A stretch of 64,000 nt of DNA, taken from Bacillota bacterium (lineage in GTDB: Bacteria > Bacillota > Clostridia > Lachnospirales > Lachnospiraceae). Under the pieces are notes generated by a model that saw only the letters and a program-made list of their open reading frames with translations, searched no databases and was not told where the DNA came from. Position 1 is the stretch's first letter. Each line of letters opens with the position of its first letter. The position numbers were made by a program, and so were the translations under genes. The stretch spans positions 70,469 to 134,468 of the forward strand of contig JAEXNR010000029.1 in NCBI GenBank assembly GCA_023439505.1, given 5' to 3'. This document shows positions 8,463 to 17,138 of the stretch, piece after piece.

Positions 8463-11024
8463 CTACTGTTGAACTTTTAAAAGAGAGATAAGTTCCGCTT
8501 CCCTGATCGGTCGGCTATATAAAAAGCCCTGTATCTTATCGCAGTCATGCCGCTGGAGATAATCCAACTGTTCCTGCTTCTCTACCCCTTCCGCAACAAC
8601 ACATAATCCCATACTCTTTCCGATGGTCACGATATGCCCGGTTAAGGTATCCCCTTTTTCATCCACAATATTATCGATGAAAGTCTTATCCACTTTTAAT
8701 GTTGTGATCGGCAGCTGCTTTAGATAATTCAGGGAGGAATATCCTTTTCCAAAATCATCAAGGGCAATTCTGATCTTTCTGTTACTCAGATGCTCCAGAT
8801 TCGTCACAATACTATCGAAGGACTCCATAAAAATAGATTCTGTTATTTCAAGTTCCAGACTTGCAGGCTCCAGATGGAATTCATCCAGCACACGATCAAC
8901 AATTTCATAAAAATCTGCCTGCAGAAGCTGCAAAATAGATACATTGACGGATACCATCAAATTATGGTGCCCCATGTCATGCAGTTGTTTCAAAAACATA
9001 CATGCTTTTCTCAGCACCCAGGTCCCGAGAGGAATAATCAGATGAGTATCCTCCGCTACCTGAATGAATTTTAACGGAGACACATTCCCAAGAACGGGGC
9101 TTTTCCAACGCAGCAAGGCTTCAAAGCCTGTTATTTTCTTCGCCTTCAGATCAAGCTGGGGCTGATAATAAACCTCAAATTCATCATGCTCCAGTGCGGT
9201 ATGCAGATATTTCTCAATGCTTACCCGCTCCGTGAACACCTCATTTAAGGATTCGTCATAAACAACATAGTTTTTCTTTCCCTTCTCCTTCGCCCGGTAC
9301 ATGGCAATGTCCGCATATTTTAATAACTGCTCAAAATCGGTACTATGCTCCGGATATAGAACAATTCCAATGCTGAGGCTGATATGAAGGTTACTGTCAA
9401 GGATGCAAAACTCCTCATTAAATTTCAACAGAATCTCTGATGCAAACTTCTGTGCAGCCTCCCTTCCGGAAGTATTCTCCAGAATAAGAATAAATTCATC
9501 TCCGCTAAGCCGGTAAACATGATCTCCTCCTCCCGCCAGATGCTTGATCCGTTCACATACCCCGATGATTAATTGATCTCCGAAGGCATGACCCATAGCA
9601 TCATTTACATACTTAAAATTATCAATATCTATGAATAACAGCGCAGATTTGCCTCTCCCGGGCACAAATATGTAGTTGGCGTTCTCATACAGGGAAAGCT
9701 TGTTGGGTAATCCGGTAAGGGAATCAAAATAAGCCAGATAAGCCAGTTTCTCTTCTCCAATCCGTATCTTTTCATTGATGCTTAAGATCTCATCATACTG
9801 CTGTCTCATCTCTTCGTCGGAGGCAGTGAGCTCTTCATAAAGCTGTACCAATTCTTCATGATTATCCGAAAGTTCCTTTTTCATGCGTCTGATCCTTCTG
9901 ATATAGAACAATAGCACTGCGATAAAGATCCATGCCACCACAAAGGCAGACAAAACGCTGATGACCAGTGTTTGATAGGTTTCAAAAAAAGAAAATGGCC
10001 GGTTAATCAGTTCATACTCTTTTGGCAGTTTAGAGATTGGAATCCGAAAACGCTGTAATTGCTGATAATCAAAAACCTTCCTTCTCGATTCCGGTGCTAT
10101 CACCGGGATATTCGCTATACTCTCCCCCTTAAGAATCCGCAATGCCAGGGTGGCTGCATTTTCTCCCTGCATCCTTCCGCTTAACATGGCACCTCCAATG
10201 GTACCCCTGTTCAGTCCAAAGTCATATAATTCATATACAGGAACACTGCTGTTGGCACTCACATCCTGTATCACATATTCCATGTCAAAGAGTCTGTTCT
10301 TACCGTCACTGTAATAGGTAGTCAGAAGTACGATGCTATTCTGATCCAGTTTCCCGACCTGACGGATCATCTGCTCATACTCCATGTCATTGCATGGTAT
10401 GATATTGATACCACTGTCAAAGTTCCTGATTTTATCAGAAACAAGTCTTCCGGTGGATGTTCCGCTCTCAGAGTTATCATAAACCAGATAGATATTCTTT
10501 ATGGATGGATTAATTTCCTTCGCCGCTTTTAATGTATCCGTCGGATCTATTACCTCCACAACACCGGTTACCCGGTCATATCCCTTGGTGAGGCTTGCTA
10601 CACCGCTTTGATTAACACCGCAGAATACCACCGGGGCATCCGAGAATAACTCTTCCCTGTTATTCAACGCGAATTCCAATGCTGCATCGTCTGTTGTTAG
10701 TATCATATCGATCTTTTTATTTTGATATTTGAATTTATAATATTGATAGAGATAATCGATATTCTCTCTGGATGGGTAGTTTTTCCAATCCATATATTCC
10801 ACCAGGGGAATGATATTATCACCGCTTGCCAGAAGCGTATCAACAATGCCGTTTGCTTCTTCCTTCGACCAGGTCAGTCCCTGATGATACGAATTCAGGA
10901 TAAGTATGTTCATGACCTTATATTGATCCTGCGCATTGGCGGTATTGGGATACATTATAATAAGAAGAAGTAAAAGAGCTGCAAAAAAAGTATGTTTCCG
11001 TTTTAAATATTTTTTTCTAACCAT
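8463..11024 (-). CDS. GGDEF-EAL c-di-GMP enzyme with ABC-substrate-binding sensor
   Basis: This 853-residue membrane protein joins an extracellular sensor to both c-di-GMP domains. A signal-anchor lies at residues 10-30; residues 40-330 resemble the ABC_sub_bind family (tryptophan/tyrosine-type binding proteins); a membrane segment follows at about 360-385 and then a coiled coil. The GGDEF domain (about 440-600) has RLSGDEF as active-site signature; SGDEF variants can be active. The RxxD inhibitory site is absent (GGGD at that place). The EAL domain (about 610-850) has FEALLRW, EITESIF, DDFGKGYSSL, KVDKTFI and VAEGVEKQ, so the phosphodiesterase side looks intact. Start is ATG 11024 after GGAGGG; a longer TTG reading to 11045 is only leader repeat. 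Ligand unknown. Confidence 0.9.
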   Translation of the reverse strand: MVRKKYLKRKHTFFAALLLLLIIMYPNTANAQDQYKVMNILILNSYHQGLTWSKEEANGIVDTLLASGDNIIPLVEYMDWKNYPSRENIDYLYQYYKFKYQNKKIDMILTTDDAALEFALNNREELFSDAPVVFCGVNQSGVASLTKGYDRVTGVVEVIDPTDTLKAAKEINPSIKNIYLVYDNSESGTSTGRLVSDKIRNFDSGINIIPCNDMEYEQMIRQVGKLDQNSIVLLTTYYSDGKNRLFDMEYVIQDVSANSSVPVYELYDFGLNRGTIGGAMLSGRMQGENAATLALRILKGESIANIPVIAPESRRKVFDYQQLQRFRIPISKLPKEYELINRPFSFFETYQTLVISVLSAFVVAWIFIAVLLFYIRRIRRMKKELSDNHEELVQLYEELTASDEEMRQQYDEILSINEKIRIGEEKLAYLAYFDSLTGLPNKLSLYENANYIFVPGRGKSALLFIDIDNFKYVNDAMGHAFGDQLIIGVCERIKHLAGGGDHVYRLSGDEFILILENTSGREAAQKFASEILLKFNEEFCILDSNLHISLSIGIVLYPEHSTDFEQLLKYADIAMYRAKEKGKKNYVVYDESLNEVFTERVSIEKYLHTALEHDEFEVYYQPQLDLKAKKITGFEALLRWKSPVLGNVSPLKFIQVAEDTHLIIPLGTWVLRKACMFLKQLHDMGHHNLMVSVNVSILQLLQADFYEIVDRVLDEFHLEPASLELEITESIFMESFDSIVTNLEHLSNRKIRIALDDFGKGYSSLNYLKQLPITTLKVDKTFIDNIVDEKGDTLTGHIVTIGKSMGLCVVAEGVEKQEQLDYLQRHDCDKIQGFLYSRPIREAELISLLKVQQ

Positions 11025-11072
11025 ACTAACCCTCCATGCTGCCAATACCTGCGGATCCGGGGATCGGCAAAT
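11022..11072 (-). repeat. leader repeat with built-in SD, copy 2
   Basis: On the minus strand this reads AATTTGCCGATC, then CGGATCCGCAGGTATTGGC, then AGCATGGAGGGTTAGTATG, ending on the start codon of the GGDEF-EAL gene. From GATC onward it aligns without gaps to the distal copy at 21361-21417, with roughly two thirds of bases identical and the ATTGGCAGCATGGAGG core identical. Confidence 0.55.
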
Positions 11073-11457
11073 TACGGATTGAACGTTTTTCCTTTCAATC
11101 TATCCATCTTTATCCTGTGTAATCACTTATTACCCTTATCAATGCTTTTAGATTCATTTCAACATGAACAGTGCTTTTTTGACAACATTATCCTTATATT
11201 TCATATTGTATACCATATTTAGGAATCTGCCAAGTAGTTTCCTTTGTTTTATCTTATCCTTTGTGTACTGCTACGTGACGCAACTAAGTGCCTGCGGCTC
11301 CGCTTCGAAATCGTTTGTCGAAATCATAGTTATGGCCTTGAATGGGGAGTAAACCGAAACGTTATAATATTGTAAAGTATGTTATATTTTGTGACATCCA
11401 TTGAAAAGAACGGCAATATCAAGTATAATCTCGGTATCAAGTATCCTGGAGGTCCTT
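11073..11457. other. divergent intergenic region, GGDEF-EAL / chemoreceptor
   Basis: This 385-base gap separates two divergent genes. It holds a TATAAT at 11363-11368 in the direction of the chemoreceptor, with only a poorly spaced TTGAAT (11338) as -35, and a short direct repeat CGAAATC/CGAAATC around 11305-11324. I looked for a c-di-GMP riboswitch, as is common before clostridial chemoreceptors, and did not find its conserved core. Confidence 0.4.
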
Positions 11458-12939
11458 ATGAAGCAGCATGACAAGGTTATTGTAACATTGGATTATTCGA
11501 AACCAAATCTGATTAATTATTGTGTCACCGGTGGGATCGTATTCGTACTGGTCATTATGAATCTTGTGGAAAAATCCTACACTCCCTGTATCGCAGTTAG
11601 TACCGCCTTTGCCCTCTCCTCCCTTATTTACTGGCTAAAACCCATTCCGCAAATAATGAAGAGTCTGCTGCTGCCCCTCTCTCCGGCAATATTAAATATG
11701 GTTCTGGTTCTGATTGATCAGGAGTCTACCACTTTCTTCTCCGTTATGATCGCCTGCCTGATCATGGGGGCCCTCTATTATGAGCAGAAGCTGCTCCTCT
11801 TCCATATCGTTTTGATTAATATTCTATGCCTTATTCCCGTCATCGTCCTGCATAACGGACTGGTCACTACTCAGGTGCCTGCAAGTGAAGGATTTAGTCA
11901 TCTCCTTCGTATCGATCTTGCCGCCTTCATATTATTTCTACTGACCAGAAGGGGATACCAATATATCCACAAAGCCACCCTGGCAAAACAGGAATCGGAG
12001 GAACTACTGGTAAAGCTGGGTCTCATGATGGATTCTGTACGCAAGACCTCTGATCTGCTGGATCAGGGAATTGTATCTGCAGGCTCCAATATAACGGAAG
12101 TGGAGCAATCCAGCAATTATGTGATGGCTGCAACCAATCAGATGGCAGAAGGCATTACACAGCAGTCCCAATTTTCCTCGGACGTGAATGATCTTGCCGA
12201 AAATTCTCTGGAGAAAATGGAGCTGACCAGGTCCTTATCAGAAAACGTGGTATATACCGCCAATGCCCTGATCTCTGTTATGGAGGATAATCAGAGTCAG
12301 GTAACCCGGATGAATCAGGAAATGCAGTCCATCAGCCAGAGTACCGATTCCACCCATTCTGCGGTCAGTGTTCTGCAGGAAAATATGGCTTCCATCAATC
12401 ATCTGCTGGGTGATATTAATCAAATTGCGAAAAGGACCAATCTGCTGGCACTCAATGCATCCATCGAGGCTGCGAGAGCAGGGGAACAGGGCAGGGGATT
12501 TGCTGTGGTGGCAGGGGAAGTAAGAGAGCTATCCGCACAGACCCACCATACCCTCCACAATATCTCAGTCATCATAGACCGCATGAATACCTCTACCCAA
12601 AATACGCTGGAGCAGGTAATAGCCGAGAAGACTGCCATCCACCAGGGAAAACTTATTATGGATCATCTTTTGGATCGTTTTCAGCATATGAAGACAAGCT
12701 TTCTCTCTTTGGATCAGGAGATAGATAAAGAAAATGAATATATGAAGGATATTGCAGGTAACTTTGACAAGATTATGCAATCTATTAAGAAGATCGCAGA
12801 AATATCTCTGGATCATTCTGCTGCCGCGCAGGAGATCAGCGCTTCCATAGAAGCGCAAAACACCCATCTATCCTATATCACCAGTCAGATGGATCTGCTG
12901 AAGAATCAATCCTGTGAGCTTAAGAACACCCTGGAATAA
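11458..12939 (+). CDS. methyl-accepting chemotaxis protein with multi-TM sensor
   Basis: This 493-residue receptor has about six closely packed membrane segments in its first 180 residues and no sizeable extracellular domain, then a cytoplasmic MCP signalling domain. The CheA/CheW-contacting hairpin tip is visible as INQIAKRTNLLALNASIEAARAGEQGRGFAVVAGEVREL at about residues 322-360 (quoted in pieces: KRTNLLALNASIEAARAG and GRGFAVVAGEVREL). Flanking helices have the heptad look of the coiled coil. With no periplasmic domain, it may sense membrane state, pH or an intracellular cue; that is inference. Start is ATG 11458 because GGAGG lies at 11448-11452; the longer TTG reading from 11401 lacks a ribosome binding site. 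No chemotaxis kinase genes are nearby. Confidence 0.9.
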   Translation: MKQHDKVIVTLDYSKPNLINYCVTGGIVFVLVIMNLVEKSYTPCIAVSTAFALSSLIYWLKPIPQIMKSLLLPLSPAILNMVLVLIDQESTTFFSVMIACLIMGALYYEQKLLLFHIVLINILCLIPVIVLHNGLVTTQVPASEGFSHLLRIDLAAFILFLLTRRGYQYIHKATLAKQESEELLVKLGLMMDSVRKTSDLLDQGIVSAGSNITEVEQSSNYVMAATNQMAEGITQQSQFSSDVNDLAENSLEKMELTRSLSENVVYTANALISVMEDNQSQVTRMNQEMQSISQSTDSTHSAVSVLQENMASINHLLGDINQIAKRTNLLALNASIEAARAGEQGRGFAVVAGEVRELSAQTHHTLHNISVIIDRMNTSTQNTLEQVIAEKTAIHQGKLIMDHLLDRFQHMKTSFLSLDQEIDKENEYMKDIAGNFDKIMQSIKKIAEISLDHSAAAQEISASIEAQNTHLSYITSQMDLLKNQSCELKNTLE

Positions 12940-13057
12940 ACATCTTATACAAAGAAGGAGGGACACAAGTTGATGATGTGTGCCATTCACGCAGCGAAAT
13001 GTCCGCTGCCGGCATCACCATCAATTTTGATATCCCTCAATCAATGCAGAAAACTCT

Positions 13058-14665
13058 TTATTTTAAGTTCTCCACTGCCGCTCTTTCTATAGAGAGGCCT
13101 TTTTTATATCGTTTCATAAATTCTTCAAAGCCTTCCATATCCTTAGGATCAGGCTCTACCGTTGTTCCTTTCTGTTTTGTGAACACTGCTTTGTCCAGAT
13201 ATTCTTCCAGAGACGGATAGTCCTTTTTATGCATCAGATAGGAAGCGAGGAGGGCAATTCCCCATGCACCGCCTTCGCCGGCACTTTCCATGACCGATAC
13301 GGGAACATGAATGGCGCCTGCCATCATTCTTTGCCCCACTTCCCTGGATTTGAACAAACCGCCATGTCCCAGCATCTGATCCAGTTTAACGCCTTCCTCC
13401 TTTAACAGAATATCCAATCCGATCTTCATTGCACCAAGGGCTGTAAACAGGTTTACTCTCATGAAGTTTGCCAGCGTAAAATGACTGTCCGGCGTGCGGA
13501 CAAACAGCGGCCGCCCCTCTTCAAAGCCTGTCATATGCTCTCCTGACAGATATCCGTAGGCCAGCAAACCACCGCCATCCGCATCTCCCTGTAGTGCCTG
13601 TTGATACAGCGTATCATAAAGAGTACTCATGTTCAGGTCCAATCCCAGAACCCTGGTAAATTCACCGAATAATCCCACCCAGGCATTTAGGTCCGAAGAA
13701 CAGTTATTGGAATGCGCCATGGCTACCAGATTGCCGGTGGGCGTTGTTACAAGATCAATCTCAGGATATACCTTTGATAATTCCTTTTCCAAAACTACCA
13801 TGGCAAATACAGAGGTTCCGGCAGACACATTTCCCGTTCGTTTTGCAACACTGTTGGTTGCCACCATTCCGGTTCCCGCATCCCCTTCCGGCGGACAAAG
13901 AGGAATTCCGGCCATCAGCTGTCCGTCAGGATCCAGGAGTTTTGCTCCTTCCTCTGTCAGTGTTCCGGCACATTCCCCTGCCGTCAGAACCTGCGGCAGA
14001 ATTTCTTCAAGCTTCCAGGGATAGCTCTTTGCGGTGATTAATTCATTAAACTGATTCATCATCTTCTGATGATACTGGCCTGTGCTGCAGTCTATGGGAA
14101 ACATTCCGGAGGCATCTCCCACACCTAAGGCTCTCTTTCCGGTAAGCTTCCAGTGAATATATCCGGCAAGTGTTGTAAAATATGTAATTTGCTCCACATG
14201 GGCTTCCTGATTTAAGATTGCCTGGTACAGATGGGCAATGCTCCACCTTTGCGGAATATTATATTGAAACAGTTCTGTTAATATCTTACACGCCTCTTCC
14301 GTAATATTATTACGCCAGGTTCTAAAGGGAACCAGTAATTCCCCCTCCCCATCAAAAGCCATATACCCATGCATCATGGCGCTAAAGCCGATGGCGCCCA
14401 CCGTCTTTAGCGTAACCCCGTACTCTTGCTTTACCTGCTTTGCCATATCACGATAGCTGTCCTGTAAACCGTTCCAGATATCTTCTACCCCATAGGTCCA
14501 CAGATTATCCTGATAACTGTTTTCCCAGTCATGGCTGCCTATGGCAATGGGCATATGATCTTCATCCAGCAATACTGCTTTTATACGGGTAGAACCAAAT
14601 TCTATGCCCAGCGCTGTTTTACCGGCCTCAATTCTCTGCTTTCTCTCATTTACCGTAACACTCAT
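13058..14665 (-). CDS. araB: L-ribulokinase (FGGY carbohydrate kinase)
   Basis: This 535-residue FGGY kinase phosphorylates a sugar with ATP; the operon context makes L-ribulose to L-ribulose 5-phosphate by far the likeliest reaction. The N-terminal nucleotide/phosphate loop is ALGIEFGSTRIKAVLLDE (about residues 18-35), and the second half has the GGLFKS/GEGGAWGIALL elements typical of FGGY kinases. Length matches the firmicute araB-type kinases, which are distinct from E. coli AraB and often annotated only as FGGY kinase or ATPase. ATG 14665 follows GGGGAGGG. It is the last gene of araA-araD-araB. A 128-base gap with a GCCGTCTG/CAGACGGC hairpin separates it from araD, so it may be expressed at a different level. 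Confidence 0.85.
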   Translation of the reverse strand: MSVTVNERKQRIEAGKTALGIEFGSTRIKAVLLDEDHMPIAIGSHDWENSYQDNLWTYGVEDIWNGLQDSYRDMAKQVKQEYGVTLKTVGAIGFSAMMHGYMAFDGEGELLVPFRTWRNNITEEACKILTELFQYNIPQRWSIAHLYQAILNQEAHVEQITYFTTLAGYIHWKLTGKRALGVGDASGMFPIDCSTGQYHQKMMNQFNELITAKSYPWKLEEILPQVLTAGECAGTLTEEGAKLLDPDGQLMAGIPLCPPEGDAGTGMVATNSVAKRTGNVSAGTSVFAMVVLEKELSKVYPEIDLVTTPTGNLVAMAHSNNCSSDLNAWVGLFGEFTRVLGLDLNMSTLYDTLYQQALQGDADGGGLLAYGYLSGEHMTGFEEGRPLFVRTPDSHFTLANFMRVNLFTALGAMKIGLDILLKEEGVKLDQMLGHGGLFKSREVGQRMMAGAIHVPVSVMESAGEGGAWGIALLASYLMHKKDYPSLEEYLDKAVFTKQKGTTVEPDPKDMEGFEEFMKRYKKGLSIERAAVENLK

Positions 14666-14735
14666 ATTGTATACCCTCCCCTTTTCAATCCTGCACCGTC
14701 AGTCATTCCCGTCATCGTTTGGATGTTGCTGCGGT

Positions 14736-14764
14736 GCCGTCTGTGGCGCCGTCCGTCAGACGGC
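14736..14764 (-). other. intercistronic hairpin between araD and araB
   Basis: GCCGTCTG (14736-14743) and CAGACGGC (14757-14764) form an eight-base-pair GC-rich stem with a 13-base loop in the araD-araB gap. No T run follows on the minus strand, so it is more likely an RNA-processing or stabilising element than a terminator. Confidence 0.5.
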
Positions 14765-14793
14765 TTACGATCCTTGTCTCTTCCCGCAGATGA

Positions 14794-15489
14794 TTATGTT
14801 TGACCGTAATAAGCATGTTCTCCATGTTTTCTCAGGTAATGCTTATCTGCGATTACCTGGGGTGCAGGCTTTATATCCGTCCGAATCAATTCAGAGTAGC
14901 ATGCCATTTTCGCTACTTCTTCCAGCACTACCGCATTGTGCACTGCCTCGTCTGCATCCTTCCCCCAGGTAAAGGGACCATGATTGGTGCACAGTATCCC
15001 CGGCATATGAAGGGGATTGATCTTTTCCCCCTCCAGGGTTTCAATGATGACAAGACCTGTGTTTTTCTCATATTCTCCATTAATCTCTTCCTCTGTCAGA
15101 CTTCTGGCACAGGGAATGGCACCATAGAAGTAATCTGCATGGGTGGTTCCGTACAGGGGAATGCTTCTGCCCGCCTGAGCCCAGGAGGTTGCCCAGGTGG
15201 AATGGGTATGGACAATACCGCCAAGTTCGGTGTAGTTCTTATATAGTTCTATATGGGTTGCCGTATCGGAGGAAGGGCGGTATTTCCCCTCGATGCACCT
15301 TCCCGTAAGATCAACCACAACCATATCACCGGCCTTCATATCCTCATAGGCTACTCCGCTGGGCTTGATTACCATGTATCCGCTTTCACGGTCTATGGCA
15401 CTGACATTTCCCCAGGTATAAGTTACCAGACCACGCCTGGGAAGCTCCATATTGGCCTGGTATACAATATTCTTTAATTCTTCCAGCAT
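14794..15489 (-). CDS. araD: L-ribulose-5-phosphate 4-epimerase
   Basis: This 231-residue enzyme converts L-ribulose 5-phosphate to D-xylulose 5-phosphate, feeding arabinose carbon into the pentose phosphate route. Class II aldolase/epimerase signatures are clear: TWGNVSAIDRE (phosphate site, about residue 25), KPSGVAYEDM, SSDTATHIELYKN with GGIVHTHSTWATSWAQ holding the metal histidines (about residues 94-97), and HADYFYGAIPC. Length equals the usual AraD. ATG 15489 follows AGAGGTC at good distance; a longer reading to 15555 would overlap araA and has no ribosome binding site. It lies 31 bases after araA, so both are surely on one transcript. Confidence 0.95.
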   Translation of the reverse strand: MLEELKNIVYQANMELPRRGLVTYTWGNVSAIDRESGYMVIKPSGVAYEDMKAGDMVVVDLTGRCIEGKYRPSSDTATHIELYKNYTELGGIVHTHSTWATSWAQAGRSIPLYGTTHADYFYGAIPCARSLTEEEINGEYEKNTGLVIIETLEGEKINPLHMPGILCTNHGPFTWGKDADEAVHNAVVLEEVAKMACYSELIRTDIKPAPQVIADKHYLRKHGEHAYYGQT

Positions 15490-15520
15490 TCTGTTTGACC
15501 TCTTTTCTGCATTGCAATTC

Positions 15521-17017
15521 TTATCGATAAGAAAGCGCGTTCCACCGCAATTCATTCTTCAGTGTTCTGATGGTGGTTGTCTCATCAATCAGTACGGCCT
15601 CTATCCCCATGGCAGCTGCCCAGTCACACATCTGCTCTGCATTAAGATCATAGGAGAAGGCGGTATGATGTGCTCCTCCGGCCAGTATCCAGGCTTCCGC
15701 ACCTGTGGTCAGGTTCGGCTGCGGCCTCCAGAAGGCTGCTGCTACCGGAAGGTTTGGCATTGCCTCCTCTAACGGCAGGCATTCTACCGGATTCACCAGC
15801 AGGCGGAAACGGTTACCCAGATCAATCAAAGAGGTTGCCACTCCTTTCCCTTCCTTGGAGGTGAATACAAGACGTGCCGGATCCTCTCTGTTGCCCATAG
15901 ACAGCGGGCTTACCTTGATTCCAACCTTCCCCTGTGCTATGGTCGGGCAGACTTCCAGCATATGCGCCTGAAGAATTCCTTCTCTGCCGGTTTCCAGATG
16001 ATAGGTATAGTCCTCCATGAAGGAAGTTCCCTTCGCGTTCTTCATTCCCTGGGTCATAAGCTTCATGAGGCGAACCATGCCCGCAGTCTTCCAGTCTCCT
16101 TCCGCACCAAAGCCATAGCCCTTCTCCATCAGCCGCTGGATGGCCAGCCCGGGAAGCTGCTTCAAACCGGAGAGCATCTCAAAGTTTGTAACAATTGCAT
16201 GATAATTTCTCTCCTCAAGAAACTTCTCAAATCCGATTTCAATTGAAGCCTGAACGGCTACATGTTCTTTGAATTCCTTCGGATCTCTTCCCTCGGTAAT
16301 TATCTCATATTTCTCGTAATATTCTTCCACCAGAGCATCAATCTCACCCTGAGCTGCCTGATCCACATATCCGGCGATATCCGTGATATTATAGGCATCA
16401 ATCTCCCAACCGAACTTAATATGGGCTTCCACCTTGTCTCCTTCGGTGACAGCCACATTTCTCATATTGTCACCTACACGAAGGATGCGAAGATGACTGC
16501 TCTCGATAATGCCTACCGCCGTAATCATCCACTCAGCCATACGCCCAATCAGCGCCGGGTCCTCCCAGTAACCGGCAATCACCTTACGCTCCAGTCCCAT
16601 TCTGCTGACAATATGACCATATTCTCTGTCCCCGTGGGCGGACTGGTTGGTGTTCATGAAATCCATATCAATGGTGCTGTAAGGGATGGCTTTATTAAAC
16701 TGGGTATGCAGATGCAGCAGGGGCTTGCGATACTCCTGAAGTCCCAGAATCCAGGACTTTGCGGGAGAGAAGGTATGCATCCAGGTAATAACACCCGCAC
16801 AATTCTCATCCGCATTGGCATCATTGAATATTTTCCTGATGGATGCGTTGTCAATCAGGGTCGGTTTCCAAACCACTTCAAAAGGCAGCAGCCCTGACTG
16901 ATTCAGCCCCTCCACCATGATTTTGGAATGCTCTGCTACAACATTCAGACACTCTTCTCCGTACAATGCCTGTGATCCGGTTGCAAACCAGAACTGATAC
17001 TCTTTTTTCTCCAACAT
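15521..17017 (-). CDS. araA: L-arabinose isomerase
   Basis: This 498-residue enzyme interconverts L-arabinose and L-ribulose, the first step of the pathway. Diagnostic stretches include the opening FWFATGSQALYGEE, CAGVITWMHTFSPAKSWI (about residues 93-110), LLHLHTQFNKAIPY, DMDFMNTNQSAHGDREYGHI, and GFGAEGDWKTAGMVRLMK with the catalytic-region glutamate. Length is normal. ATG 17017 has AGGAGG at close spacing. It is the first gene of araA-araD-araB, with its own well-formed promoter at 17065-17093 and an inverted repeat overlapping the start-site region. Confidence 0.97.
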   Translation of the reverse strand: MLEKKEYQFWFATGSQALYGEECLNVVAEHSKIMVEGLNQSGLLPFEVVWKPTLIDNASIRKIFNDANADENCAGVITWMHTFSPAKSWILGLQEYRKPLLHLHTQFNKAIPYSTIDMDFMNTNQSAHGDREYGHIVSRMGLERKVIAGYWEDPALIGRMAEWMITAVGIIESSHLRILRVGDNMRNVAVTEGDKVEAHIKFGWEIDAYNITDIAGYVDQAAQGEIDALVEEYYEKYEIITEGRDPKEFKEHVAVQASIEIGFEKFLEERNYHAIVTNFEMLSGLKQLPGLAIQRLMEKGYGFGAEGDWKTAGMVRLMKLMTQGMKNAKGTSFMEDYTYHLETGREGILQAHMLEVCPTIAQGKVGIKVSPLSMGNREDPARLVFTSKEGKGVATSLIDLGNRFRLLVNPVECLPLEEAMPNLPVAAAFWRPQPNLTTGAEAWILAGGAHHTAFSYDLNAEQMCDWAAAMGIEAVLIDETTTIRTLKNELRWNALSYR

Positions 17018-17049
17018 AACTTATTCCTCCTATCAAATTATCCTCATGC

Positions 17050-17068
17050 TACTATGCTAAGAATAGTA
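17050..17068. promoter_or_regulatory. candidate operator at the araA start site
   Basis: TACTAT (17050-17055) and ATAGTA (17063-17068) are inverted repeats with a seven-base spacer. The dyad overlaps the -10 box and the expected first transcribed bases of araA, a position that suits a repressor or an early RNA hairpin. Confidence 0.4.
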
Positions 17069-17093
17069 TATTTGTTTGGGGTTATTCCGGCAA
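17065..17093 (-). promoter_or_regulatory. araADB promoter
   Basis: Reading the minus strand, TTGCCG (17088-17093) and TATACT (17065-17070) are separated by 17 bases. The start codon of araA is about 45 bases further on. It lies in the 121-base gap behind the AraC-type regulator gene. Confidence 0.65.
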
Positions 17094-17138
17094 TTGCGCC
17101 TTCCTACCGTATCCTTCAAAAAGTTACCGATTGCTACC

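Noticed and set aside
11164..11352. 62-codon hydrophobic ORF on + before the chemoreceptor
   Set aside because: No ribosome binding site, T-rich chance-like composition, lies in a promoter region.
11221..11457. c-di-GMP riboswitch before the chemoreceptor
   Set aside because: GACGCAA and GGCTCCGC pieces recall the motif, but the conserved GCAAACC and tetraloop/receptor parts are missing.
13629..14037. Long ORFs on + opposite araB
   Set aside because: Shadow frames of the kinase gene, no ribosome binding sites, no family features.
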